Shown here: positions 32,045-39,948 of the stretch, one piece after another
How the letters are laid out: every line of letters starts with the position of its first letter
How positions within the stretch are numbered: position 1 is the first letter of the stretch
Assembly: GCF_023273875.1 (NCBI RefSeq)
Contig: NZ_CP096882.1
Location: 2,666,001 to 2,730,000 of the forward strand
Source of the DNA: Pseudarthrobacter sp. SSS035
Lineage (GTDB): Bacteria; Actinomycetota; Actinomycetes; Actinomycetales; Micrococcaceae
DNA length: 64,000 nucleotides
Reading direction: 5' to 3'
Notes under the pieces: model-generated
Told to the model about the DNA's origin: nothing
The model's database searches: none
The model's input: the letters and a program-made list of their open reading frames with translations, nothing else
Made by a program: the position numbers and the translations under genes

Positions 32045-33079
32045 ATGCAACGCATCGGATTCCTGTCCTTCGGCCACTGGGGCCCCGGCCAGGGCTCCCG
32101 CACCAGAACCGCCGGCGAGGCCCTCCGCCAGGGCATTGAGCTGGCGGTGGCCGCCGAGGACCTCGGAATCGACGGCGCCTTCTTCCGGGTGCACCACTTC
32201 GCCCGTCAGCAGGCCTCGCCCTTCCCGTTGCTGGCAGCCATCGCCGCCCGGACCAGCCGGATAGAGATCGGCACCGGCGTCATCGACATGCGGTACGAAA
32301 ATCCGCTGTACATGGCCGAGGAAGCCGCGGCCACGGATCTGATCAGCGGCGGCAGGCTGCAGCTGGGCATCAGCCGTGGTTCACCCGAGCCCGCCCGGAA
32401 CGGGGCCGCTTCCTTCGGCCACAAACCGGCAGAAGGGGAGACCGACGCGGACATGGCCCACCAGCACACAGCCCAGTTCCGGCACGCCATCAGCGGCGCC
32501 GGCGTGGCCGAGGCGGACCCGCGCTACGCCGGGGGAGCCATCGGCCTGTTGCCGGTCCAACCGCAGTCGCCGGGCCTCACAGAGCGGATCTGGTGGGGCG
32601 CCGGAAGCCGCAACACCGCCGTGTGGGCGGCTGGCCTGGGCATGAACCTGATGAGCTCCACCCTGCTCACCGAGGACACCGGCGTCCCCTTCGACCAGTT
32701 GCAGGCGGAGCAAATCCAACTCTTCAGGGACGCCTGGGCCGCGGCAGGACACAGCCATCAGCCGCGGGTCTCTGTCAGCCGGAGCATCCTGCCAATCGTG
32801 GATGACGAGGACAGCAGGTACTTTGCGGGCAGCGCGCTGCGGGACAGCCGGGATCAGGTGGGCGTCATCGACGGCCTGACGGCACGCTTTGGCAAGACCT
32901 ATGCGGGCGCTCCGGATGTCCTGGCCGAACGGTTGGCGGCCGACGCCGCGGTCCAGGCCGCGGACACGCTGCTGGTGACAACGCCCAACCAGTTGGGCGT
33001 TGACTTCAATGCCAAAATGCTGGGAAACATCGCCCGGTACATTGCGCCCGCCGTCGGCTGGACCCCGGCCCGTTCCTGA
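32045..33079 (+). CDS. LLM-class (luciferase-like) flavin-dependent monooxygenase
   Basis: 344 residues of the bacterial luciferase TIM barrel: RIGFLSFGHW, the FRVHHFARQQASPFPLLAAIAARTSRIEIGTGVIDM region, GGRLQLGISRGSPEPA, and IWWGAGSRNTAVWAAGLGMNLMSS. Such enzymes use FMNH2 or F420; the substrate here is unknown. The ATG at 32045 is chosen over an upstream frame that overlaps the YnfA promoter region. It is followed by a hairpin terminator. Confidence 0.9.
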   Translation: MQRIGFLSFGHWGPGQGSRTRTAGEALRQGIELAVAAEDLGIDGAFFRVHHFARQQASPFPLLAAIAARTSRIEIGTGVIDMRYENPLYMAEEAAATDLISGGRLQLGISRGSPEPARNGAASFGHKPAEGETDADMAHQHTAQFRHAISGAGVAEADPRYAGGAIGLLPVQPQSPGLTERIWWGAGSRNTAVWAAGLGMNLMSSTLLTEDTGVPFDQLQAEQIQLFRDAWAAAGHSHQPRVSVSRSILPIVDDEDSRYFAGSALRDSRDQVGVIDGLTARFGKTYAGAPDVLAERLAADAAVQAADTLLVTTPNQLGVDFNAKMLGNIARYIAPAVGWTPARS

Positions 33080-33134
33080 TCCGGCGTAATTTCCGCTGGG
33101 TGATCCGCCCGGAAGGGAATATCCTGAGAAGGTA

Positions 33135-33158
33135 CGGGCCACGGTGGCCCGGCTTTTT
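33135..33158 (+). terminator. Rho-independent terminator after the LLM gene
   Basis: CGGGCCAC / GTGGCCCG hairpin with a minimal loop, followed by GC and five T (33154-33158), 56 bp after the LLM stop. Confidence 0.65.
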
Positions 33159-33181
33159 GTCACGGCCCAGAGAGGCTTAAC

Positions 33182-33385
33182 ATGTCCGAAAAGCTCCACC
33201 TGACACCGGAAGATGAGTTCCCGGAAGATCTTTCCACCGTTCCGGACCGGGAACTGCAGGTTCTGGACAGCCAGGTGCAACGCCAATTGGACTACGAGTA
33301 CGTGGCCGACGGCGAGCCGAATCCGGAGACGGAGTTCAGGCACCACGACCTCGATGAGGAATTCGAAGACCGGGACAGCCGCTGA
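33182..33385 (+). CDS. Small acidic hypothetical protein, 67 residues
   Basis: Begins MSEKLHLTPEDEFPEDLSTV and is very acidic (EFEDRDSR at the end). No membrane segment or signal. AGAGAGG lies upstream of the ATG. It sits behind the LLM terminator, so it has its own promoter. Similar short acidic proteins are common in this group, but none has a known role. Confidence 0.7.
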   Translation: MSEKLHLTPEDEFPEDLSTVPDRELQVLDSQVQRQLDYEYVADGEPNPETEFRHHDLDEEFEDRDSR

Positions 33386-33490
33386 CACGGGAACCATCCA
33401 CAAGCCACAGCCGTTAGGCTTGTAGCGGGCTTTGGGGGCAATGCGCCCTACGATTACTGCGTGACTGCGGAACGGTCAGGAGAGAGAAAT

Positions 33491-33523
33491 ATGGCTCGCG
33501 CCGCTTTAGGTTTTACTGCATGA
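33491..33523 (+). CDS. Ten-residue leader peptide translationally coupled to the reductase
   Basis: ATG GCT CGC ... GCA TGA encodes MARAALGFTA. A strong ribosome site AGGAGAG (33478-33484) is six bases upstream, and the stop overlaps the reductase start as ATGA. The reductase itself has no good ribosome site, so its translation probably depends on ribosomes that finish this leader. Confidence 0.55.
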   Translation: MARAALGFTA

Positions 33524-34617
33524 TCCGGCTACGTCAGCTGGCACAGGCGGCTTCCGTACTGACCACGCCATTGGCACCGGAAGATATTCTGGCGCTCTTT
33601 AACCCTGTCTTCTCGGCGCGCCAGCTGCGTGGAGTGGTGACCCGTGTGGTCCAGGAAACGGCACAGTCGGCCACCATCTTTTTCCGTCCGGGCCGCGGCT
33701 GGCATTCCCACCTGGCTGGCCAGTGGGCGCGCATCGGCGTTGAGCTGGACGGCGTCCGCCACTGGCGCTCTTATTCGCTGAGTGCTCCCGCCGGCAAGGA
33801 CCCGGCCATCACCGTCACAGACGTCGGCGCTGTTTCCGGAACCCTGGTCCGGACCACCAAACCGGGCGACGTCCTTTTCCTGGCACCCCCGCAAGGCGAC
33901 TTCGTCCTGCCCGAGCACCCCAGGCCGCTCCTGATGGTCACCGCCGGCAGCGGCATCACTCCGGTGATGTCCATGATCCGCACCCTGGTTCCCCGCCGTC
34001 CGGATGCCGACGTCGTCTTGGTGCACTCCGCCCGCACGCCCGGCGACAGCCTCTTCCGCGAGGAACTCGCCGAACTGGCTGACCAGTTCCCCAACTTCCG
34101 GCTTGCCCACTGGTACACCGGCGAACAGGGCCGGATGGACCTGACCAACACGGCCGAGCTCGATGAGATCTGCCCGGACTGGAAGGAACGGGCCGCTTAC
34201 GCGTGCGGCCCGGACAGTTTCCTGGACGACGCCGAGGCCCTGTGGAAGCAGGCGTCCCTCACCGCCGGTGCCCCCGGCTCCGATGTTGCGCTCGCCGGCG
34301 ATCCCGGCAACCTCATGATTGAGCGGTTCAACACCACCTTCGCCGGGGGTGTAGGGCACGACGGCGGCCTGGTCACCTTTGAGGCGTCGGACCGGGAAGT
34401 TGACGCCGACGGCGATACTCCGCTGCTCGACGTCGGCGAAGACGCCGGGGTGCTGATGCCCAGCGGCTGCCGGATGGGAATCTGCCACAGTTGCCTGACT
34501 CCGCTCCTGGCCGGACAGGTCCGTGACCTTCGCACCAACGAGGTCCACGGCGAACCCGGCCAACTAATCCAAACGTGTGTCTCGGCAGCCGCCGGACCCG
34601 TCAACCTCGAACTCTGA
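33520..34617 (+). CDS. Ferredoxin reductase with C-terminal 2Fe-2S domain (desaturase electron donor)
   Basis: 365 residues: FAD-binding barrel (RSYSLSAP), NAD(P)-binding domain (VTAGSGITPVMSMIRTL, YACGPDSFLDDAE) and a plant-type [2Fe-2S] ferredoxin domain with cysteines 317, 322, 325 and 353. It moves electrons from NAD(P)H through FAD to the cluster. The next gene is a fatty acid desaturase 13 bp downstream; the pair matches the reductase/desaturase pairs of mycobacteria. Translation is coupled to a ten-residue leader. Confidence 0.93.
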   Translation: MIRLRQLAQAASVLTTPLAPEDILALFNPVFSARQLRGVVTRVVQETAQSATIFFRPGRGWHSHLAGQWARIGVELDGVRHWRSYSLSAPAGKDPAITVTDVGAVSGTLVRTTKPGDVLFLAPPQGDFVLPEHPRPLLMVTAGSGITPVMSMIRTLVPRRPDADVVLVHSARTPGDSLFREELAELADQFPNFRLAHWYTGEQGRMDLTNTAELDEICPDWKERAAYACGPDSFLDDAEALWKQASLTAGAPGSDVALAGDPGNLMIERFNTTFAGGVGHDGGLVTFEASDREVDADGDTPLLDVGEDAGVLMPSGCRMGICHSCLTPLLAGQVRDLRTNEVHGEPGQLIQTCVSAAAGPVNLEL

Positions 34618-34630
34618 GGAGCAATACCGC

Positions 34631-35812
34631 ATGTCAGTAGTTTCAGAAAGCAAGAAAGTTTCCAACACCGCCCCCACCGGAGCGGCAAAGACGCGCCCCG
34701 GAGCGCTGGCCGAGTCCGGCAGCCCCCTGGTCCGCCCTCCTGCCGCCGCGCACCTTACCGACGAACAGGTGGCTGAGCTGGGCCGCGAACTCGACGCGAT
34801 CCGCGACGAAATCCTGGCCAAGCGCGGCGCCTCCGACGCCGCCTACATCCGCCGCATGATCAAGATCCAGCGCGGGCTGGAGATCTCCGGCCGCGCGGCA
34901 CTGCTGGTCAGCAAGAACAAGGCAGCCTGGGTCACCGGCACCACGCTGCTGAGCTTCGCCAAGATCCTGGAAAACATGGAACTGGGCCACAACATCCTCC
35001 ACGGGCAGTGGGACTGGATGCGGGATCCTGACATCCACTCCACCACGTGGGAGTGGGACTTCGTCACCCCGTCGCGCGCCTGGCAGCACACGCACAACGA
35101 CCTCCACCACCGCTGGACCAACGTCGTAGGCAAGGACAACGACGTCGGGTACAACCTCCTGCGCATGGACGAGAACCAGCCGTGGCAGCCCCACAACCTG
35201 GGCAACCCGCTGTACAACGCCATCCTTTCCCCGCTCTTCGAATGGGGCATCGCCATCTACGACCTTGAGCTTGCTGAGTACCAGGCAGGCAAGAAGTCAA
35301 AGGAAGCGCTCGTCAAGGACCTTAAGGCTTTGGGCCGCAAGGTAGTCACCCAGTTCACCAAGGACTACGCCGCCACCCCGGCGGTCGCCATGCTGACCGG
35401 TTCCGGCAAGCAGGCGCTCTACGGCACCCTGACCGCCAACGCTGTCCGCAACGTGTGGGCACATGCCGTGATCTTCTGCGGCCACTTCCCGGAAGGCACT
35501 GACACCTTCACCGAGGAAATGGTGGAAGGCGAAACGCGTGGTGACTGGTACGTCCGCCAGATGATCGGCTCCGCCAACATCTCCGGTTCCAAGTTCATGC
35601 ACCTGATGACCGGCAACCTGTCGCACCAGATCGAGCACCACCTCTTCCCGGACCTGCCGTCCAACCGGTACGCCGAGGTAGCTCCGCGGGTCCGCGAGAT
35701 CTGCCAGCGTTACGGCCTGAAGTACACCACGGGTCCGCTGCTGAAGCAGGTGGGATCGTCCTGGGCGAAGGTCTTCAAGCTGGCGCTGCCGGGCAAGGCT
35801 GCCAGGGCTTGA
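34631..35812 (+). CDS. Fatty acid desaturase (membrane-bound, three His boxes)
   Basis: 393 residues. The diiron histidine boxes are intact: GHNILHGQ, HTHNDLHH and HQIEHHLFPD, with hydrophobic segments between. It introduces a double bond into acyl chains using electrons from the reductase upstream. GAGGAG overlaps the reductase stop and serves as the ribosome site of this ATG. A classic terminator follows. The acyl carrier (lipid, CoA or ACP) and the position of the double bond are not evident from sequence. Confidence 0.94.
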   Translation: MSVVSESKKVSNTAPTGAAKTRPGALAESGSPLVRPPAAAHLTDEQVAELGRELDAIRDEILAKRGASDAAYIRRMIKIQRGLEISGRAALLVSKNKAAWVTGTTLLSFAKILENMELGHNILHGQWDWMRDPDIHSTTWEWDFVTPSRAWQHTHNDLHHRWTNVVGKDNDVGYNLLRMDENQPWQPHNLGNPLYNAILSPLFEWGIAIYDLELAEYQAGKKSKEALVKDLKALGRKVVTQFTKDYAATPAVAMLTGSGKQALYGTLTANAVRNVWAHAVIFCGHFPEGTDTFTEEMVEGETRGDWYVRQMIGSANISGSKFMHLMTGNLSHQIEHHLFPDLPSNRYAEVAPRVREICQRYGLKYTTGPLLKQVGSSWAKVFKLALPGKAARA

Positions 35813-35826
35813 GCTGACTAAGCCTT

Positions 35827-35874
35827 AAAGAGTGGAAGGGCCAGGCGAAACGCCTGGCCCTTCCACTCTTTTTT
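35827..35874 (+). terminator. Strong rho-independent terminator of the reductase-desaturase operon
   Basis: 21-bp perfect stem (35827-35847 with 35851-35871), AAA loop, then further T residues to 35874. The stem reads AAAGAGTGGAAGGGCCAGGCG. It would also work on the opposite strand for the alpha/beta hydrolase gene, whose stop is two bases away. Confidence 0.92.
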
Positions 35875-35875
35875 G

Positions 35876-36721
35876 TTACCCGGTCTGCTTCTTCAGGAAG
35901 GCGAGCAGGGCTTCGTTGACTTCCGCGGCGTGCGTCCACAGTAGCCCGTGCGGGGCGCCGTCGATCTCCACATACTCCGCCGACGGCAGGGCCTTGGCGA
36001 ACCGGCGGCCGGTGACGTCGATGGGGAGGATGTTGTCCTCGGTGCCGTGGACAATCAGCGCGGGGACATCGATCCGGGGGATGTCGCCGCGGAAGTCGGT
36101 CAGCCAGGTGGGCTGCGCGGCGACTGATGCGGTGGCGCCGGCTCCTGCGGCGATTTTCCAGCTGGCGTCCAGGACTTCCTGGCTGAGGCGTGGCGTGCCC
36201 AGGAAGGTGTCCGAGTTGTAGAAGTTCCTGAAGAATTCCGTGAAGAACGCGTACCGGTCCGCGGTGACGGCTTCGGTGAGCCCGTCAAAAACGTCCTGCG
36301 GTACGCCTTCCGGGTTGTCCTCGGTTTTCAGGACGAACGGTTCCAGCGATCCGAGGAACACTGCGCGGGCCACCCGGGCGGAGCCATACGTGCTCAGGTA
36401 ACGGGCAACCTCGCCGGTACCCATGGAGAAGCCCACCAGCACGGCGTTGTTGACGTCCAGCGATTCCAGGAGGGTTTTGAGGTCGGCGGCGAACGTGTCG
36501 TAGTCGTAGCCGCGGGTGGTCTTGCTGGACTTGCCGAAGCCGCGGCGGTCGTAGGTGATCACGCGGTAGCCGGCCTCCAGAAGGGCGGTGGTCTGCTTTT
36601 CCCAGGAGGATCCGTCCAGCGGGTAGCCGTGGATCAGGACAACGGGCTGGCCGCTCCCGTGGTCTTCGTAGTAGAGCTCGGTATCGGTGCTGTTCTCGGT
36701 TCCAACGGTGACGAATGCCAT
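35876..36721 (-). CDS. Alpha/beta hydrolase, cofactor-free haloperoxidase type
   Basis: 281 residues. It has the oxyanion region VVLIHGYPLDGSSWEKQ, the nucleophile elbow GFSMGTGE, an acid in HGTEDNILPID and the histidine in GAPHGLLWTHA. The pattern fits the non-haem chloroperoxidase/esterase group. The natural substrate is not evident. It is monocistronic and convergent with the desaturase operon. Confidence 0.92.
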   Translation of the reverse strand: MAFVTVGTENSTDTELYYEDHGSGQPVVLIHGYPLDGSSWEKQTTALLEAGYRVITYDRRGFGKSSKTTRGYDYDTFAADLKTLLESLDVNNAVLVGFSMGTGEVARYLSTYGSARVARAVFLGSLEPFVLKTEDNPEGVPQDVFDGLTEAVTADRYAFFTEFFRNFYNSDTFLGTPRLSQEVLDASWKIAAGAGATASVAAQPTWLTDFRGDIPRIDVPALIVHGTEDNILPIDVTGRRFAKALPSAEYVEIDGAPHGLLWTHAAEVNEALLAFLKKQTG

Positions 36722-36827
36722 CTCGGCGGTCCTTTCGAAGCTTCGGGATCAGTTTCGGGCGCAAGCAAAAGCCAGCACCCGGCATTCCCTACTCTAGGGA
36801 CCGCCCGCCGGGGCACCAAGGATGTGG

Positions 36828-37025
36828 CTACTGGGTGGGTTGGGGCAGCTCGCAGTTGATCTGCGGGTTGACGCCCAGGTAGTTTAAGGGCCCGGCGACG
36901 ATGGTCACGGCCACCGTTCCCGCCGCGGCGCAGGACCCTGGAGCCCCGCCGAAATAGCCGCGCTGCCAGGCGGCGATTCCTCCGATGATCAGCCAGATGA
37001 CAATCAGTGCTCCGAGAAACTTCAT
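36828..37025 (-). CDS. Small membrane-anchored hypothetical protein, 65 residues
   Basis: One N-terminal membrane segment (FLGALIVIWLIIGGIAAWQ), then a short exported part with two cysteines (CAAAG and INCELPQ) that may form a disulfide. GGGAGGAC precedes the ATG at 37025. Similar short proteins occur in actinobacteria without known function. Confidence 0.75.
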   Translation of the reverse strand: MKFLGALIVIWLIIGGIAAWQRGYFGGAPGSCAAAGTVAVTIVAGPLNYLGVNPQINCELPQPTQ

Positions 37026-37094
37026 GGTGTCCTCCCATGGCGTGGCCTGTGCGTTCAAGTATGCGCCGATAACCGGAAAGCTCACAGGACCCAA

Positions 37095-37165
37095 AAACGC
37101 CGCCCCCTACCCACCCCCGGACGCTCTCTCACTTTTGTGAATCGCAGCGCTAAATGGCGGCGTTT
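37095..37165. repeat. Left composite repeat of the 37-40 kb segment
   Basis: AAACGCCGCC (37095-37104) pairs with GGCGGCGTTT (37156-37165). Between them lie a C-rich block ending CGGACGCTCTCTCACT (module Y, 37104-37133) and a 30-bp block beginning TGTGAATCGCAGCG (module X, 37136-37165). Both modules recur at 39841-39948, Y in inverted and X in direct orientation. Confidence 0.75.
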
Positions 37166-37209
37166 CTTCAGCGGTAAATGACACGCCCGGTTGGCCGGTA
37201 GGGGATCCC

Positions 37210-38124
37210 TTACTGGGGGTGGGGAGGTAAGGCAGCCGCACCTAATCGCGCGAGACCGTCCGCAATGACGTCGGTAACTACGCGGGAGTACCGTCCGTCG
37301 GGGTCGAGGTCAGGGTCGAACACGGTCACTGACGCCCCGATGGCCCATGGGGCGAGCTGAGCCAGAAGTTCCGTCAGTTCATTCGCGGCGAATCCTCCTG
37401 GGTCGGGACTGTCTACGGCTGGCATCACGCTGGGATCGAGTACGTCGACGTCGATCTGCAGCCAGTAGCCAGCGCCCGCAACTGCAAGAGCTGCAGCGGC
37501 GATGGCGTCCGGGGTCTGAGCAAGGGCTTCTTGAGCGGAGACGACGAGGCCCAGTTTCCGACGCGCTTCGGAAGCCTCTGCATCATCGTCTCGGTGCCCT
37601 ATGTGGACGGTACGAGCAGGGGGGAAGTACGGCCCGAATCCGTCCATATTCGCGATTGCTGGCCAGTGCAGGCCAACGGCAGCGGCAAGGTCTTCACCGG
37701 CGACGCTAGCGCACTCCTCGCTGTTGCCAGGGTGCCGAAAGTCAGTGTGGCCGTCTACATGAACCAGGCCAGTCCGGCCGCGCCGCGAGAGAGCGAGGCC
37801 GATTCCGAGTAGGACGCTGCAATCTCCGCCGACCACCAACGGAGTGTTTCCCGCTTCGATAACACGCGCCAGACGATCGGCAAGTCGATGGGCGTGCTCG
37901 GCCATCGCAGCCTCGTTGCGAACATGGCCAGCCGAACGAGTGGTGTCGTCATCGACGTACCGACCTGGAAGGACTACGCCAGCGTCAATCGCCCCCACTT
38001 GTGCGAGCCGCTTGAATAGACCGGCTTCTCTTAGGGCCTCGGGTGCTTTGGCTGTGCCGGGCACACTGCCGCGTCTTGGAGGCCGCAGGCCGAGGTTACT
38101 TGGTGCAGACAGGATTGCAATCAC
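37210..38124 (-). CDS. Arginase/agmatinase-family ureohydrolase with Cys at a metal-ligand position
   Basis: 304 residues of the ureohydrolase fold. Metal motifs are VDGHTD (Asp124, His126, Asp128) and IDVDVLDP (Asp225, Asp227). The first motif is GGDCS (99-103) where arginases have GGDHS, so one manganese-binding histidine is replaced by Cys102. Substrate could be arginine, agmatine, formimidoylglutamate or another guanidine; sequence does not decide. It lies just inside the left composite repeat. Confidence 0.87.
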   Translation of the reverse strand: MIAILSAPSNLGLRPPRRGSVPGTAKAPEALREAGLFKRLAQVGAIDAGVVLPGRYVDDDTTRSAGHVRNEAAMAEHAHRLADRLARVIEAGNTPLVVGGDCSVLLGIGLALSRRGRTGLVHVDGHTDFRHPGNSEECASVAGEDLAAAVGLHWPAIANMDGFGPYFPPARTVHIGHRDDDAEASEARRKLGLVVSAQEALAQTPDAIAAAALAVAGAGYWLQIDVDVLDPSVMPAVDSPDPGGFAANELTELLAQLAPWAIGASVTVFDPDLDPDGRYSRVVTDVIADGLARLGAAALPPHPQ

Positions 38125-38185
38125 GTTCCTAGCCTGCCAGAGCGACCTCCCGCCCCCGACATCGGCGTCTCACTAGGCGATCGTC

Positions 38186-38995
38186 TTAGCGGGCATACGG
38201 ATGCATTTCGAGGACGGCTTCGACTTCGCGGTGGACACGGTCGTGGTTGAAGGGCCGGAAGCCAACGCTGTCTGAGATGCGCCTGCCGAGCTTGGCGAAC
38301 AAGGCGATCGAAGCGCGCAGGGCCTTGGCAGAGTCCGCTGCGTCGAAATGCCCCCAGCACTGTTCAAGCGCTTGCTGAGTGTCGGCGTCCATCCATTGCC
38401 GCATGCGGGAGCCCAGGAAGCGCACATCGTGGTCAAGCCCGTGACGCACGTGATGATCCCACTCGATGAAAGTCAGCAGGGATGCTTTCAGGTCTCTGTC
38501 CCGAATCTTGCCTGACCATGGCTCGTCCCGGACGATTGCCTTTGCGCACATCAGTGCAGCCGCGTACCCCCAATTCAGTTGCTCCTGGAATGCCGCTTCG
38601 TCGGGCAACGAAGTCCCCGCCGCCTCCAGGTGCAGTGAACCGGTAATACCCTCCTTGTCCACGAGGACGGTGAAGGGCCGCTCACGGCGGATCGTTTGCA
38701 GCGCGTCAGCGCTGATAACGGTCAGGTCCAGCTTGCCTCCGATGTAGTACACCAGACGAGCCGGGTGCCAGCCGGGAGTAGCCAGGCGTTCGACAACGAG
38801 CACGTCCCCGAGGTGATCCCACCAGGAATCATCTGCAAGGAGCGGTGTCGGGTCCGTAGCGTAGATCTCGATATCGCGATCCGACAGGGGGTGCGTCTCA
38901 TACGCTGCGGCTGAACCAGTCATCACCATCGCCCGCACGTTCTCGTTGTTCTTGGCCCATGCGGTCAGAGTATCGATTGCGTTGTCGTAGTCCAC
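38186..38995 (-). CDS. Aminoglycoside 6-adenylyltransferase-like nucleotidyltransferase
   Basis: 269 residues. The nucleotidyltransferase signature is GSAAAYETHPLSDRDIEIY, with Gly27-Ser28 and the catalytic pair Asp39/Asp41. The rest resembles ANT(6)/AadK-type streptomycin adenylyltransferases (GGKLDLTVIS and a helical C-terminal domain). Whether it confers resistance or acts on another small molecule is unknown. I chose the GTG at 38995; a TTG at 39013 is the alternative. It is 61 bp upstream of the arginase-family gene in the same direction. Confidence 0.8.
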   Translation of the reverse strand: MDYDNAIDTLTAWAKNNENVRAMVMTGSAAAYETHPLSDRDIEIYATDPTPLLADDSWWDHLGDVLVVERLATPGWHPARLVYYIGGKLDLTVISADALQTIRRERPFTVLVDKEGITGSLHLEAAGTSLPDEAAFQEQLNWGYAAALMCAKAIVRDEPWSGKIRDRDLKASLLTFIEWDHHVRHGLDHDVRFLGSRMRQWMDADTQQALEQCWGHFDAADSAKALRASIALFAKLGRRISDSVGFRPFNHDRVHREVEAVLEMHPYAR

Positions 38996-39223
38996 GCATC
39001 CAGCGTTCCACAAAGGACGGCGCCCAGCCGCGCTAGATCATGGAATCAGCCCCGTCATCGGTGTGCACCGTTTTCTGACATTCAGTGCGGGGGACTCCGG
39101 AAAGAGGTCACCGGCGCAGTTCCGCAGGTCTTCTGGCATGGCGCGGCGGCGTCCCTCAGTCACTAAGGTTGTGTTAATGGGCAAGCGTTCGTAATCAACT
39201 CAGCCTTTGAGGAGAGCTTTGCT

Positions 39224-39772
39224 TTGAACCAGACCGATTTCGCCATTTTCCTGAATGGCTCCTATGGCGTGGGCAAGACATCCACATTGGGGCATGTTGG
39301 TGACCTTCTAGCTGAAGCATCCATGCCTTTCAGCTTGATGGATGTGGATTGGTTCCATCGATCCTGGCCGCCAGGGGAACATGACCCAAACAACACCATC
39401 ACCGAGGCCGCCAACATGGCACTGGTGTGGCAGAACTACAGAAGATCAGGCCCCCGACAACTCGTTGTTAGCGGCGTACTTGCAACTTCACAAGACCTTG
39501 AACGGTACGAAGCCGCCCTAGACATGCGCGTTCGACCGGTACGCCTCATTGCTGACGAATCCGTGATGCAGTCACGACTTCATAGTCGTTACACACCAGA
39601 ACAAGAGCCGGCTCTTAGCTGGCACCTCGACCGCTACAGAGACCTCAGCTTGAAAATGGAGCAAACTAATCTTGACGAGGCCACGATTGACACGTCAACA
39701 GCCGAGCCTCGCGATGCAGCGGCCCATGTCCTGCGGCACTTTTTCGGACAGGACATAAACGACCGTTCGTGA
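39224..39772 (+). CDS. P-loop ATP-binding protein, small kinase-like
   Basis: 182 residues with Walker A GSYGVGKT (12-19) and a kinase-like opening IFLNGSYGVGKTS. Asp in LMDVDWFH may be the base or metal ligand. It resembles small-molecule kinases of the AAA_33/shikimate-kinase kind, substrate unknown. It starts with TTG, supported by GAGGAGAG seven bases upstream. Its GC content is clearly below that of its neighbours and the codon choice is more A/T rich, which suggests transfer. It lies just inside the right composite repeat. Confidence 0.75.
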   Translation: MNQTDFAIFLNGSYGVGKTSTLGHVGDLLAEASMPFSLMDVDWFHRSWPPGEHDPNNTITEAANMALVWQNYRRSGPRQLVVSGVLATSQDLERYEAALDMRVRPVRLIADESVMQSRLHSRYTPEQEPALSWHLDRYRDLSLKMEQTNLDEATIDTSTAEPRDAAAHVLRHFFGQDINDRS

Positions 39773-39840
39773 GACGCCTCTGACGACTGATCGCATCTAC
39801 GGCCTGTCCTGTCTCATGATCCGTGTCTGCTATCTATGTA

Positions 39841-39948
39841 TGTGAATCGCAGCGATAAATGGCGGCGTTTTTGCAACGCTCGCTCACTTTCTTGAGAAGA
39901 GTGAGAGAGCGTCGGCAGGGGGCAGGGGGCAGGGGGTGGGATTAGGGG
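39841..39948. repeat. Right composite repeat with hairpin and G-tract
   Basis: Module X (39841-39870) matches 37136-37165 at 29 of 30 bases. Next come an imperfect hairpin (GCTCGCTCACT / AGTGAGAGAGC), AGTGAGAGAGCGTC (39900-39913, inverted copy of module Y), three GGCAGGG units and GGGTGGG. The four runs of three or more G at 39918-39940 form a potential G-quadruplex. Confidence 0.75.
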
